From: Roseiarcus sp963696665 | GTDB lineage: Bacteria; Pseudomonadota; Alphaproteobacteria; Rhizobiales; Beijerinckiaceae | Reading direction: 5' to 3' | DNA length: 64,000 nucleotides | Assembly (NCBI GenBank): GCA_963696665.1 | Contig: CAVOLE010000027.1 | Coordinates: 55,948-119,947 of the forward strand | In this document: positions 19,109 to 29,344 of the stretch, piece by piece | Layout: each line of letters starts with the position of its first letter | Numbering within the stretch: position 1 is the stretch's first letter | The notes under the pieces: generated by a model | Database searches by the model: none | Told to the model about the DNA's origin: nothing | Seen by the model: the letters and a program-made list of their open reading frames with translations, nothing else | Program-made: the position numbers and the translations under genes

Positions 19109-20722
19109 TCAGAAGTTCACATTGGTCCGCAGGCCCATCACGAACTCGTTCTTGATCCGCTGCGTCGGAGCGTCCGGGTTGGCGATTCCCATGCCCGGAT
19201 TGATGAAATACTGAAGGTCGGGCTGAATCACCCAGGAAGGCAGAGCCTGAAACTGATAGCTCGCCTCTATAAAGGTCTCGCTCGAGCGAATGGGCGTATA
19301 GACCGAAGGCTGGAAGAACTGCATTTGTCGGTCGAAGTTGGAAGCGCCGCTGCTCGCCCACACCGTCCCCATCTCCACGCCGAAGACGTCGTTGTCGCGC
19401 GTCGGCAAAGGGGCCTTCAACGCGAAGCCCGCATTGATGCTGGCGCTGACCAGGTTTCGATCCTGGTAGGGCGTGAACATCGGACGGAAGAAGACATTCA
19501 GACTGCGATTGGTGTTGTCCTTAGACCGCCAGACCATCTGGTCCATGACCCCATAAAGTGAAAAGTCGCCGTGGTGCTCGGCGGGGTCGCCATTGCTCAA
19601 GGGACTGGCGAGAGGGAGGCCGATGGTGTCGTACTGCTGGTCGTTGAACTTGGTGCTGTCGTACCAGGCGCCGATCTTGTAGACGCCCGGCAAGGGACCA
19701 TCGCTGCTCGGTTTTCCCGACGCGCTCGAGCCATAGGCATACTGCAGTTCGGCGATCGCCAGAGTTCCGGTGTCGAGCGGGAAGCTCACGCCGTTGGGAT
19801 TGCTCCTCGGGGTGTTCGGCGAATCGAACGGGATCGGGCTGCCGTTGAACACGCCTGCGAGCACGGTGACGCTGTCCGCCAGCTGCGCTCGTCCGCGAAC
19901 GCCTAAGCCCGCCAGCGGATAGGCGGGGCCGCCGCCGGGCAGGTTTACCGTTGGAAGCCCCGGCCAGCCAGATACGCCGTTGATGAAGAGGGAGTTCCCG
20001 CTTGGGGCGATAATGAATTCCTCGTCAAGGCTCTGCTCGCCGACCTTCACGTCGATCTTGTCGCTGAATTTCTGCTGATACCACAGCTCCCAAAGCCGGA
20101 CGCCGACCGGTGCGTCGATGTCGCTCAGGGTCTGCAGGACCATGAGGTTGTCGTCGTTCAGTTGGCCGCCATAAACTTGAAGACCGCTGACGTTAAGCGT
20201 GCCGCCCTTGAGACCGAACGCTTTCTCGGTGTCCATTTGCAGCGTGACGGTGGTCAGTCCTTTCGGTTCGATACCCTGTTTGGCGCCGCCGGTGACATTG
20301 CCGAACACCTCAAAGTTCTCGAGTATGGCGAGCGTGACGCCGTACTTGGCCAAAGCGGGCCGGAGCCCTCCCATGTCGCCAAGGAGGTTTTGATTCTGCC
20401 AGTCGCCGCTGAGCATCCCCCATGGGCCCGCGCTCACCGGCTTCGAGGGCGCTGACGCGTCCGCGCGGAACTTCGGCGCGGCGAGTTGGGGCAGGGCGAA
20501 GGGAGCGGGCGGGCTCGAAGCGGGCGCCGAGAGAGTGGCGGGGCCAGCCGGCGTCTGCCCGGATGGATCGGAAAGCGCGGCCGGCCGGGACGTGAGGGGC
20601 GGGATCGAATCCGCGAACGCGCCGCCGGCGAGGCTAGCCACGCCAAGCGCGGAGGCGGTTCGGATCGCGACCTGGCGAAGGAGACCGACTGGACGATGAA
20701 CGAGGCGCAAATCAAACTCCAA
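19109..20722 (-). CDS. OprB-family carbohydrate-selective porin
   Basis: The 537-residue protein has an N-terminal signal region (LRQVAIRTASALGVASLAGGAFAD). A Pro/Ala-rich linker follows, then an OprB (PF04966) barrel starting around GPWGMLSGDWQNQNLLGDMGGLRPALAKYGV. It ends in FVMGLRTNVNF, with the terminal Phe typical of outer-membrane proteins. OprB porins let sugars through the outer membrane. The start used is the first ATG; a start nearer the signal peptide is possible. About 360 bp upstream hold no other gene that I can support. Confidence 0.9.
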   Translation of the reverse strand: MEFDLRLVHRPVGLLRQVAIRTASALGVASLAGGAFADSIPPLTSRPAALSDPSGQTPAGPATLSAPASSPPAPFALPQLAAPKFRADASAPSKPVSAGPWGMLSGDWQNQNLLGDMGGLRPALAKYGVTLAILENFEVFGNVTGGAKQGIEPKGLTTVTLQMDTEKAFGLKGGTLNVSGLQVYGGQLNDDNLMVLQTLSDIDAPVGVRLWELWYQQKFSDKIDVKVGEQSLDEEFIIAPSGNSLFINGVSGWPGLPTVNLPGGGPAYPLAGLGVRGRAQLADSVTVLAGVFNGSPIPFDSPNTPRSNPNGVSFPLDTGTLAIAELQYAYGSSASGKPSSDGPLPGVYKIGAWYDSTKFNDQQYDTIGLPLASPLSNGDPAEHHGDFSLYGVMDQMVWRSKDNTNRSLNVFFRPMFTPYQDRNLVSASINAGFALKAPLPTRDNDVFGVEMGTVWASSGASNFDRQMQFFQPSVYTPIRSSETFIEASYQFQALPSWVIQPDLQYFINPGMGIANPDAPTQRIKNEFVMGLRTNVNF

Positions 20723-21083
20723 CCCACTTTTCGAACGGCGTCGGATTTCGACCGCGCGACGGCGGCGAAGTCAACGAGGGCGCCAGCAAGATGGAACCTT
20801 TCCAAAACTAGAATCATTCTAAAACTATTGGATGACAGTAAGTTAGGCGAGGCTTTGAGATCGGCGGCGTGCTTCGGCGAAGATTGCATGGGTCGGACGG
20901 CCCGGAGTGCGCCGAAGGCGTGCGATCCTCTTTTCCCTTGTCTTCAGATTGGAGCCACCGGCGCGACAATGAACTCGCAAACCTGCGCTCCGCAAAGTTC
21001 GCTCAGCGTGCTGGAACAAATTTAGGCAACCGATTGTTTATCGGCCGTCAACATTCGCGCTATGCAGCCTCAAGGAGGGTACT
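20723..21083. other. Intergenic region, nothing recognised
   Basis: The 361 bp between the divergent OprB gene and the 25-codon gene have lower GC near 20800-20850 (an ATTCTAAAAC stretch), which suits promoter sequence for the porin. No specific box is clear. No convincing coding sequence was seen. Confidence 0.4.
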
Positions 21084-21161
21084 TTGGGCCGTGGAATTTT
21101 GCTTTGGCTTCTAGGCGTTCCGATTCCGATCATCATACTGATCGCGCTTCTGTACCACTAG
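21084..21161 (+). CDS. 25-residue hydrophobic membrane peptide
   Basis: A strong Shine-Dalgarno AAGGAGGG at 21072-21079 sits five bases before a TTG start. The 25 codons read MGRGILLWLLGVPIPI then IILIALLYH, one membrane helix with a Pro-containing kink, ending TAG at 21161. I recall near-identical short proteins annotated as hypothetical in other Hyphomicrobiales, but no assigned role. It lies 160 bp upstream of a multi-pass membrane protein on the same strand, a pairing that may be functional. The gene is easily missed because of its length and TTG start. Confidence 0.75.
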   Translation: MGRGILLWLLGVPIPIIILIALLYH

Positions 21162-21321
21162 AAGTCACAACAGTCTTCAAAGGGGCTACGCAGCAATTAG
21201 TAGTCGCGCTCGATAGCAGACGGGCGTCCTTCCGAACGCCGTTTGAAGCGCGGAGCGCGGCCGGCGATCGCGCGTGTAGCCTACAGCAGCGGATTTCGTC
21301 GCGAGCGGAGATGCAAGAGAG

Positions 21322-22236
21322 ATGACACAGACGACAGTCGCGGCCCGTGCGCCCTTGTCGATGGCGACCCCGGTCGATGCAACGATCGACACCGCCTCCG
21401 GTGTGTCCTGGCCCGCGGTGATCGCGGGCGCTTTTGTCGCTTCGGCGTTTTCCCTCGCGCTGGTCGCGCTGGGGGCAGGGATCGGCCTTGTCTCAGTCTC
21501 GCCGTGGTCAAGCAACAATCCATCGGTAACCACATTCACCGTGCTCGCGGCGGCGTGGTTCATCGCGGTGCAGCTTTTCGCATCGGGCCTCGGCGGTTAT
21601 CTCGCCGGGCGGCTCAGGACCCGTTGGGCGCGCGTGCATACCAATGAGGTTTTCTTTCGCGATACGGCGCATGGGCTCCTGGTTTGGGCGGTGGGAGTGG
21701 TGATCAGCGCCGCGCTCCTCGCCTGGGCGGCAAGTTCGGCGGTGAGCGGGGCCGCGCACCTTGCGGGAGCAGCCACGCAGGCCGTGGGGTCCGCCGCCGG
21801 TCAAGCCGCCGGCCAAGCTGCGTCGGCGATGGGCGATCCGACGAGCTATTTCTCCGATATGCTCTGGCGCAGCGATCACCCAGCTCAGGGCGATCAGGCC
21901 GCCGCGACCGCGGAGGCCGGCCGGATTTTCACCCGCGCGCTTTACAACGGCGAGCTTCCTGCCGCGGACAAGACCTATCTGGCTCAGCTTGTTGCGAGCC
22001 GTACGGGACTGAGTCAGCCGGACGCGGAGAAGCGCGTTGACGATGTCTTCAACCAGGCGAAGGCCGCTAAACAGCAGGCCGCTGACAAGGCCAAGGCGGC
22101 GGCCGACGCCGCGCGCAAGACCGGCGTCTATGTGGCCCTATGGGCCTTCATCTCGCTCCTGGTCGGCGCCCTCTCCGCGAGCTACATGGCCACAGTCGGC
22201 GGACGCCAGCGGGACGAAGCGCCGCTCTTCGAATAG
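21322..22236 (+). CDS. Multi-pass membrane protein, PhnA-like annotation
   Basis: The 304-residue protein has membrane helices at about 27-52 (WPAVIAGAFVASAFSLALVALGAG), 70-95, 115-140 and 275-295. Between them is an Ala/Gln/Lys-rich soluble region (residues 150-265) with a helical, charged second half (VFNQAKAAKQQAADKAKAAADAARK). Similar proteins in Hyphomicrobiales are annotated PhnA-like, but no catalytic motif supports a phosphonate role. The topology suggests a cytoplasmic-membrane protein with a helical domain. It ends directly before a CCTAAC repeat tract. Confidence 0.7.
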   Translation: MTQTTVAARAPLSMATPVDATIDTASGVSWPAVIAGAFVASAFSLALVALGAGIGLVSVSPWSSNNPSVTTFTVLAAAWFIAVQLFASGLGGYLAGRLRTRWARVHTNEVFFRDTAHGLLVWAVGVVISAALLAWAASSAVSGAAHLAGAATQAVGSAAGQAAGQAASAMGDPTSYFSDMLWRSDHPAQGDQAAATAEAGRIFTRALYNGELPAADKTYLAQLVASRTGLSQPDAEKRVDDVFNQAKAAKQQAADKAKAAADAARKTGVYVALWAFISLLVGALSASYMATVGGRQRDEAPLFE

Positions 22237-22260
22237 GGGGCCATCGCCTTGCCCCTCAAC

Positions 22261-22290
22261 CCTAACCCTAACCCTAACCCTAACCCTAAC
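22261..22290 (+). repeat. Telomere-like CCTAAC x5 microsatellite
   Basis: Five exact tandem copies of CCTAAC run from 22261 to 22290, preceded by CCTCAAC and followed by CCTTTCC. They sit just ahead of a GGGGAGAGGG segment of the intergenic palindrome family. That family elsewhere contains one CCTAACCCTCTCCCC unit, so the tract looks like slippage expansion within a palindromic repeat. Confidence 0.9.
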
Positions 22291-22328
22291 CCTTTCCACG
22301 TCAGGACGGGGAGAGGGAAATCGGGTGT

Positions 22329-23432
22329 TCAGCTCTGCACGCCCTTGACGTACCAGTTGATGACGGCGAGGTCTTTGTCCTGCATGCGCTGCCCCTTGGC
22401 GACGCGCTCCTTGCCGTCCTGGTCCACGATCGGGCCGGTAAAGACGTCATAGCCGCCGTCCTTCCAGCCGGCGATGATTTTGTCGGCGGCGGCCTTCACA
22501 TTGTCGGGCAAAGCCTTGTTGTATGGCGACATGACGACCGTGCCCTCCTTGAAGCCCCACCACGCGTCGTCGGGCTTCCAGCTTCCGTCGAGCAAAGCTT
22601 TGGCGCGAGAAGTGTAATAGGGCCCCCAGATGTCCTCGATGCCGGTCGCCTGAGTCTTCGGGGCGAAGCGCGACATGTCGGCCCCTTGCCCGAAACACCA
22701 GACCTTGCGCTGCTCGCACACCTGAAGCCCGGCCGGACTGTCGGTGTGCTGGGCGACGACGTCGCAGCCGAGGTTGACGAGGGTCTGCACCGCCGCCGCT
22801 TCCTTGGCCGGGTCGAACCACGAATTGATCATGACGAGCTTTGTCTTGATGTTCGGATTGACCGCCTGCGCGGACAACGTGAACGAATTCACCCCGAGCA
22901 CGACCTCCGGCACTTTGTAAGAGCCGAGATAGCCGATCGTTCCGGACTTCGACATGAGGCCCGCGATTGTGCCCTCGACCGATCGGCCCTGATGGAAGCG
23001 CGAATTGTAGGTGCCGACATTGTCGGCGTGCTTGTAGCCGGTGCAATGCTCGAACTTCACATCCGGGAACTGCTTCGCCACTTCGATCGTCTGATCCATG
23101 TAGCCGTAGGACGTCGTGAAAATGAGCTTGGACCCGTTCTGCGCAAGGTCCTTCAGGATGGGCACGGCGCTCGCGTCTTCCTTCACGTTCTCCACATAGC
23201 TCGAGACGACCTGGCCCTTGAGCGCCGCGTCCATCGCCAAACGGCCCTTGTTGTGCGCCCAAGTCCAGCCGTAGTCGCCGATCGGCCCGAGGAAGATGAA
23301 GCCGACTTTCATGGGTTCGGCGGCGAAAGCGCCGCGGCCTAGCATCGGCAGCGCCGAGACTCCCGCGGCTGCGGTCTGCAAGAAGTTCCGGCGAGTGACG
23401 AAACTCAAATTCTTCTCCCTTTGCTGGGCCAT
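22329..23432 (-). CDS. BMP-family ABC substrate-binding protein, copy A
   Basis: The 367-residue protein has a twin-arginine-like export signal (TRRNFLQTAAAGVSALPMLGRGAFA) and a BMP/Med (PF02608) domain: MKVGFIFLGPIGDYGWTWAHNKG, TTSYGYMDQT, NVGTYNSRFHQGR, and QHTDSPAGLQVCE. BMP-family proteins bind purine nucleosides or related compounds in the periplasm for an ABC importer. The start ATG 23432 follows homology; an open frame upstream is not coding. A close paralogue lies just upstream (23676-24755). Permease and ATPase genes follow in the same orientation further upstream, so the operon runs right to left with this gene last. Confidence 0.93.
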   Translation of the reverse strand: MAQQREKNLSFVTRRNFLQTAAAGVSALPMLGRGAFAAEPMKVGFIFLGPIGDYGWTWAHNKGRLAMDAALKGQVVSSYVENVKEDASAVPILKDLAQNGSKLIFTTSYGYMDQTIEVAKQFPDVKFEHCTGYKHADNVGTYNSRFHQGRSVEGTIAGLMSKSGTIGYLGSYKVPEVVLGVNSFTLSAQAVNPNIKTKLVMINSWFDPAKEAAAVQTLVNLGCDVVAQHTDSPAGLQVCEQRKVWCFGQGADMSRFAPKTQATGIEDIWGPYYTSRAKALLDGSWKPDDAWWGFKEGTVVMSPYNKALPDNVKAAADKIIAGWKDGGYDVFTGPIVDQDGKERVAKGQRMQDKDLAVINWYVKGVQS

Positions 23433-23501
23433 TGGAGACCGCCAAAATTTCAAGCAAAAACCATGCCTAACCACGCGGCGGAATTGCATGACGCGCCAAC
23501 T

Positions 23502-23529
23502 CCCTCTCCCCGTCAAGACGGGGAGTGGG
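23502..23529. repeat. CCCTCTCCCCGTC palindrome
   Basis: CCCTCTCCCCGTC pairs with GACGGGGAGTGGG across two bases, with one mismatch. It is one of several copies of the same intergenic palindrome in the window (also at 6742-6772, 22308-22318 partial, 36212-36239 and 36427-36453). It lies in the 243-bp gap between the two BMP genes. Confidence 0.75.
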
Positions 23530-23675
23530 TTGGGGGTGAGGGGCGCGGGAGATTGGCCGCAAACGGATTACAACGTCTGCCGCCGCTCCAGCGCCGCCAG
23601 GATCGTGTCCAGGATCCCTTCAATGTTGCGATAAACTTCGTCGGTTGTCGAAGCGAACGACCCGATAGAATGACC

Positions 23676-24755
<1,080 letters not shown>

Positions 24756-24787
24756 CGTTTCTCTCCCTGGTGAACGTTATTTATGTC

Positions 24788-25729
24788 TTAGCTGTTGGGC
24801 AGGAACGGCCGCCCGAGGCAGGCCGGGGCTTCGCTCCCGGCGACCTCGCGGGCCGAGATGACCGCCAGCGCGACGACGGCGGCGATATAGGGCATCGCCG
24901 CCCAGAACTGCGACGGCAGGAATGAGAAGCCGGAAGCCTTGGCGTAAAGCTCGAGCGTCATCAGCACACCGAAGAAGTACGCGCCTGCGAGCAGGCGTCC
25001 AGTCCGCCAGCCGGAGAACACCACCAGCGCGAGCGCGATCCAGCCGCGCCCCGCGGTCATCTGCTCAGCCCACATCGGCGTGATGACCATGGAGAAATAG
25101 GCGCCGCCGATTCCGGCCAGCGCGCCGCCGAAGGCGATCGCCGCGTAGCGGATCGCGATCACCGGATAGCCAATCGAATGGGCGGAAAGGTCGTTCTCGC
25201 CGACCGAGCGCAAGATGAGCCCGGCGCGCGTGTGGTTCATAAACCAGCCGACGACGAAGACCATGAGAAGCGCGAAATAGACGAGCGGGCTATAGCCGAA
25301 CACGACCCGCCATAGCGGATCGCCGGCGAGCCGATCGGGAAAGATGGAATTGAACGACGGCACGATCATGCCGACATAACCCGCGCCGATGAGCGAGGAG
25401 AGGCCGATGCCGAAGATCGCGAGCGCGAGGCCTGTCGCGACCTGGTTCGAGCCGAGCGTCAACACCAGGACGGCGAACAGCATCGAGGAGGCTGCGCCCG
25501 CGAGCGCCGCAGCGAGCACGCCAAGCCAGGGCGCCCAATCGCCGAGATCGGCGCCGGTGTTGAGGGTGACGGCGAAGCCGGTCACCGCGCCGATCAGCAT
25601 CATGCCCTCGATGCCGAGATTGAGCACGCCGCTCTTCTCGACCACGAGCTCGCCCGTTGCGGCGAGCAGGATCGGCGTCGTCACGCCGACCACGGTGATG
25701 AGGGCGTCGATGAAGAAACCGATAGTCAC
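24788..25729 (-). CDS. ABC transporter permease (BMP/RbsC type), second subunit
   Basis: The 313-residue protein starts at a GTG whose first bases overlap the stop of the upstream permease (GTGA, 25726-25729). It has eight to ten membrane helices and family landmarks VVEKSGVLNLGIEGMMLIGA, GSNQVATGLALAIFGIGLSS and SVGENDLSAHSIGYPV. It forms the channel of the importer with the neighbouring permease. The frame stays open far upstream on this strand, but that is a shadow of the first permease. The start is unusual but well supported by the overlap. Confidence 0.92.
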   Translation of the reverse strand: MTIGFFIDALITVVGVTTPILLAATGELVVEKSGVLNLGIEGMMLIGAVTGFAVTLNTGADLGDWAPWLGVLAAALAGAASSMLFAVLVLTLGSNQVATGLALAIFGIGLSSLIGAGYVGMIVPSFNSIFPDRLAGDPLWRVVFGYSPLVYFALLMVFVVGWFMNHTRAGLILRSVGENDLSAHSIGYPVIAIRYAAIAFGGALAGIGGAYFSMVITPMWAEQMTAGRGWIALALVVFSGWRTGRLLAGAYFFGVLMTLELYAKASGFSFLPSQFWAAMPYIAAVVALAVISAREVAGSEAPACLGRPFLPNS

Positions 25730-26820
25730 GCGACAGCCTCCGCGGGCGCGGGGCGCGGGACATCGCGGATGATCCGCAAGCGGTATCGGACCAGGATGTC
25801 GCTCGCCAGAATGAAGAACAGCATCATCGCCTGGAAGATGCCGGCGGTTGCGCTTGGGACATGGACCACGGTCTGCGCCACCTGTCCGCCGACATAGGTG
25901 ACCGCGAGGATCAGGCCTGCGAGAAAGACGCCGACGGGATGAAGGCGGCCGAGGAAGGAAACGATGATCGCGGTGAAGCCATAGCCGGAGGGGAAGCCCA
26001 GGTTGATCTGCCCGAGTTGGCTCGAAGCCTCGAGAATGCCGGCAAGCCCGGCCATGCCGCCGCTGATCATCAGCGTCGACCAGACGGTGCGCGAGGCGTC
26101 GAAGCCGCCGTAGCGCGCGGCGCTGGGCGCGGCGCCCACCGTGCGGACCGAAAAGCCGTAGACCGAGCGCGTCGTGAGCAGCCAGAATACCAGCGTCAGC
26201 ACAATTGCGACGACCAAGCCCGGCGGAATGTCGGTTCCTGGAATGGCGTGCGGGAGAAGTTGCGCCGGTGTGAACGGCGGCGTTTGCGGGAAGTTGTGGC
26301 CGTTCGGGTCCTTCCACGGGCCGCTGACCAGATAATTGAGAACCTGCAGCGCGACATAGACCAGCATGAGCGTCGACAGCACCTCGGACACCCGGTAGCG
26401 CGTCCTCAAGAAGGCCGGGATCGCCGCCCAGGCCATGCCGCCCAAAATCCCCGCCGCGACCATGAGCCCGATCACCCAGAAGCCTTGCGCATTCGGCAAG
26501 GCGAGCGCGACGCCCGCGCCCGCAAGCGCGCCGATGATGTATTGCCCCTCGGCGCCGATGTTCCAGATCTTGGCCTGATTGCCGAGCGATAGACCCAGCG
26601 CGATGATGATGAGCGGCGCCGCCTTGGTGGCGACGTCCTGCCATTTGTACGAAGCGACGATCGGGGTGATGAAGGTCTCGTAAATCGCGCGCGGCCCATC
26701 GAAGCCGATCAACTGAAAGATGATCGCGCCAAGAGCCATCGTCAGAAGCACCGAGGCGATCGGCGTCGCGACTTGCATGAAACGGCTCGGCGTCAGCCGC
26801 TTTTCAAGCCGGATGCGCAT
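25726..26820 (-). CDS. ABC transporter permease (BMP/RbsC type), first subunit
   Basis: The 364-residue protein carries multiple membrane helices. It has the conserved permease loop KAAPLIIIALGLSLGNQAKIWNIGAEGQYIIGALAG and, near the end, SATAGIFQAMMLFFILASDILVRYRL. It pairs with the shorter permease downstream, as in the YufP/YufQ and NupP/NupQ pairs of nucleoside importers. Its start ATG lies within the 3' end of the ATPase gene (17-bp overlap), so the three genes are translated as one unit. Confidence 0.93.
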   Translation of the reverse strand: MRIRLEKRLTPSRFMQVATPIASVLLTMALGAIIFQLIGFDGPRAIYETFITPIVASYKWQDVATKAAPLIIIALGLSLGNQAKIWNIGAEGQYIIGALAGAGVALALPNAQGFWVIGLMVAAGILGGMAWAAIPAFLRTRYRVSEVLSTLMLVYVALQVLNYLVSGPWKDPNGHNFPQTPPFTPAQLLPHAIPGTDIPPGLVVAIVLTLVFWLLTTRSVYGFSVRTVGAAPSAARYGGFDASRTVWSTLMISGGMAGLAGILEASSQLGQINLGFPSGYGFTAIIVSFLGRLHPVGVFLAGLILAVTYVGGQVAQTVVHVPSATAGIFQAMMLFFILASDILVRYRLRIIRDVPRPAPAEAVA

Positions 26821-28435
26821 GCAACGCCTCTGTCATTTCGACGGTCGCCGTCGGGTCGCCGTGCACGCCGCCCATAAGCAGGCCGATCTCCTCGATCGAA
26901 ACTTGGCCCACCTTCATCGACGCCGACAGACGGCCGAGATTGATGACGGCGATCGTGTCGCAAAGCGTGAGCAGTTCGTCGAGGTCCTGCGAGATGACCA
27001 TGACCGCCGAGCCGCGCGCGGCGAGATCGACGATCGCCTGATGGATAGCGGCCGCCGCGCCCGCGTCCACCCCCCAGGTCGGCTGGCAAACGACCAACGC
27101 CTCCGGCCGCTGCAGGATCTCGCGGCCCATGATGAACTTCTGCAAATTTCCGCCGGAAAGCGAGGCGGCGAGCGCGCCTGGGCCGGTCGCTTTCACCGTA
27201 TAGGCGCTGATGACCTCGGCGGCGTAATTGGTCGCCTTGCCGGGATCGATAAGCCCGAAGCGGACCATGTCCATGCGATCGCGGCCGGTGAGCGCTGCAT
27301 TGTCGGTGAGCGAGAACTCGCCGACCGCCGCATGGCCGTTGCGCTCTTCGGGAACCGCGCATAGACCCAAGGCGCGCCGCTCGGTGACGCCGAGCCGGCC
27401 AACCGCTCGGCCCACGAGCGTGATCGCCTCAGGCGTCGGCGCCAGCGTCTCGCCGCTCATTGCGCTCATGAGCTCGTTCTGTCCGTTTCCGGCGACGCCC
27501 GCGACCCCGAAGATCTCGCCCGCCCTCACCTCGAGCGCGACGTCCTTAAGCGCCACGCCGAATTCGCTCGGCTTCGGCAGGCTCAAGCCTTTCGCTGTGA
27601 GCTTGGGCGAGGCGAAGTCGCGCCCGGCCGGCTTGGCGATTTCCTTGAGATTCGCGCCGATCATCATCTCGGCCATCGAGCGCGAGGTCTCGCGCTTCGG
27701 GTCGCAATGCGCGACCACCTTGCCGCCGCGCAGGATGGTCGCTGTGTCGCACAAAGCCACGATCTCATGCAGCTTGTGGGAGATGTAGAGGATCGAGCAG
27801 CCGCTCGCCGCCAGTTTTCGCAACGTCTCGAACAATTGCTCCACTTCCTGCGGCGTCAGCACCGAGGTCGGCTCGTCCATGATCAGGAGCCGGGGCTTGA
27901 GCAGAAGCGCGCGGACAATCTCGATGCGCTGGCGTTCGCCGACGCTCAAGGTCGAGACGACGCGGCGAGGATCGAGCTTGAGCCCATAGGCCTCGAGCAC
28001 CCGATTGAACTCGTTGAGGAGCTCGCGCGAGGAGAAGCGCGCGTCGAGACCGAGCGCGATGTTCTCCAAGACCGTCATCGCCTCGAACAGCGAGAAGTGC
28101 TGAAACACCATGCCGATGCCGAGCCGGCGCGCTGCGCGCGGATTGGAGATGCGGACGGGCGCGCCGTCGAAGATGATCTCACCCTCGTCGGGCGCGAGGA
28201 TGCCGTAGATCATCTTGACCAGGGTCGATTTTCCCGCGCCGTTCTCGCCGAGGAGCGCGTGAATCTCGCCGACCTTGACGCTCAGATTCACATTGTCATT
28301 GGCGCGGACGCCAGGAAAGGACTTGCTGACGCCGATAAGCTTCAAGCGCAGGGGAGCTTCGACATTCACCTCGACTTCACCTCGTTCCTCGAGCCAATGA
28401 GGCCGCGCCCGAAACCCGTCCGGCGCAAAAATCAT
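26804..28435 (-). CDS. Double ABC ATPase of the BMP-type importer
   Basis: The protein has about 543 residues and two nucleotide-binding domains. The first is complete: Walker A GENGAGKST, signature LSVGERQRIEI, Walker B LLIMDEPTS. The second is degenerate as is usual for RbsA-like proteins: GVAGNGQNELM in place of Walker A, LSGGNLQKFI as signature, and VVCQPTWGVDAGA in place of Walker B. It powers uptake of the ligand of the two BMP proteins, probably purine nucleosides or nucleobases. The exact start is uncertain: ATG 28435 is used, but a GTG near 28370 lies closer to where family homology begins. Confidence 0.92.
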   Translation of the reverse strand: MIFAPDGFRARPHWLEERGEVEVNVEAPLRLKLIGVSKSFPGVRANDNVNLSVKVGEIHALLGENGAGKSTLVKMIYGILAPDEGEIIFDGAPVRISNPRAARRLGIGMVFQHFSLFEAMTVLENIALGLDARFSSRELLNEFNRVLEAYGLKLDPRRVVSTLSVGERQRIEIVRALLLKPRLLIMDEPTSVLTPQEVEQLFETLRKLAASGCSILYISHKLHEIVALCDTATILRGGKVVAHCDPKRETSRSMAEMMIGANLKEIAKPAGRDFASPKLTAKGLSLPKPSEFGVALKDVALEVRAGEIFGVAGVAGNGQNELMSAMSGETLAPTPEAITLVGRAVGRLGVTERRALGLCAVPEERNGHAAVGEFSLTDNAALTGRDRMDMVRFGLIDPGKATNYAAEVISAYTVKATGPGALAASLSGGNLQKFIMGREILQRPEALVVCQPTWGVDAGAAAAIHQAIVDLAARGSAVMVISQDLDELLTLCDTIAVINLGRLSASMKVGQVSIEEIGLLMGGVHGDPTATVEMTEALHAHPA

Positions 28436-28555
28436 GCCGTCGCTGCTCTGCCCCCTACCACGGGGCGCCCCGAGGCGAGCGATGCCCTCCCCATGTCTTC
28501 GATCGCCGGACGCCGCATTTTTGGGCGACCCTAACGGGGGCCGCCACGGTGTCAA

Positions 28556-28715
28556 ATGAATTGGCGGCTGGGGGAATTGATGCGCAGCGTGGTGTACACG
28601 CGGTCGCTGACCGCGTCGCCGCGCTCCCAGCGCGTTCGGAAGGACGCCCGTCTTTCGACGGGCTATGGAGCGCGGCTACAATTGGCCGCGGCCCAGAGAC
28701 CATGGAACCTACCGA
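28556..28715. repeat. Intergenic repeat sequence between divergent transporter and deaminase genes
   Basis: The 160-bp gap contains a GCGGTCGCTGACCGC palindrome and a GAGCGCGGCTACA segment (28668-28680). That segment belongs to a second repeat family whose other copies are at 32611, 33235 and 33796. The divergent promoters must lie within or beside it. Confidence 0.5.
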
Positions 28716-29216
28716 ATGACCGCTGCGTCCCCTCGCCCCTATGACGAAACCTTGCTCCGCCATGCCTTCGACGTCGCGCGGCGGTCGCGCGCCGCCGGCG
28801 ATCATCCGTTCGGATCCGTGCTGGCCGACGGCGAGGGCAGGGCGCTCATGGAGCAGGGCAACGGCTATACGAGCGAGGGCGGCGACCGGACCGCCCACGC
28901 CGAGCGTCTGCTCGCCTCGCGCGCGGCCCGGACGTACGACCTTAAGTTCCTGGCGCGCTGCACGCTCTACACGTCCGCCGAGCCCTGCGCGATGTGCGCG
29001 GGCGCGATCTATTGGGCGGGGATTGGCCGCGTCGTCTATGGCCAGACCGAGAAGGCGCTCAAAGCGCAGACCGGCGCGCACGAGGAAAATCCAACCCTCG
29101 ACCTCCCGTGCGAGACCGTCTTTCGGGCCGGGCAGCGGCCGACCGAAGTCGTGGGCCCCTTGCTCGAGGACGAAGCGGCTCAGCTGCAGGCGGACTTCTG
29201 GAAGGCGACGGAATAG
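28716..29216 (+). CDS. Nucleoside deaminase (CDA superfamily)
   Basis: The 166-residue protein has the zinc-binding deaminase motifs H61-A-E63 (TAHAERLL) and P-C91-x2-C94 (SAEPCAMCAGAI). It also has DHPFGSVLAD and the WAGIGRVVYG block of the guanine deaminase/tRNA-adenosine-deaminase-like branch. It hydrolytically deaminates a purine or pyrimidine base or nucleoside in the cytoplasm. Divergent placement next to the BMP-type importer suggests salvage of the imported purine. The substrate cannot be fixed from motifs alone; guanine is my first guess. Confidence 0.9.
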   Translation: MTAASPRPYDETLLRHAFDVARRSRAAGDHPFGSVLADGEGRALMEQGNGYTSEGGDRTAHAERLLASRAARTYDLKFLARCTLYTSAEPCAMCAGAIYWAGIGRVVYGQTEKALKAQTGAHEENPTLDLPCETVFRAGQRPTEVVGPLLEDEAAQLQADFWKATE

Positions 29217-29344
29217 TCGCCGCGTCGGGCGCGGTTCTTCCGCTCATTTCGCTAGTCTGATAGCAATCCCGCGCGAAATCCTACGTTGCGACATCGACCT
29301 TCAGGCCGGTCTCGGCGTGCGATGGCGATCGACCAGGAGATTTG

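Noticed and set aside
22261..22290. True telomere or replicon end
   Set aside because: The tract is only 30 bases, lies between genes, and matches a local palindrome family.
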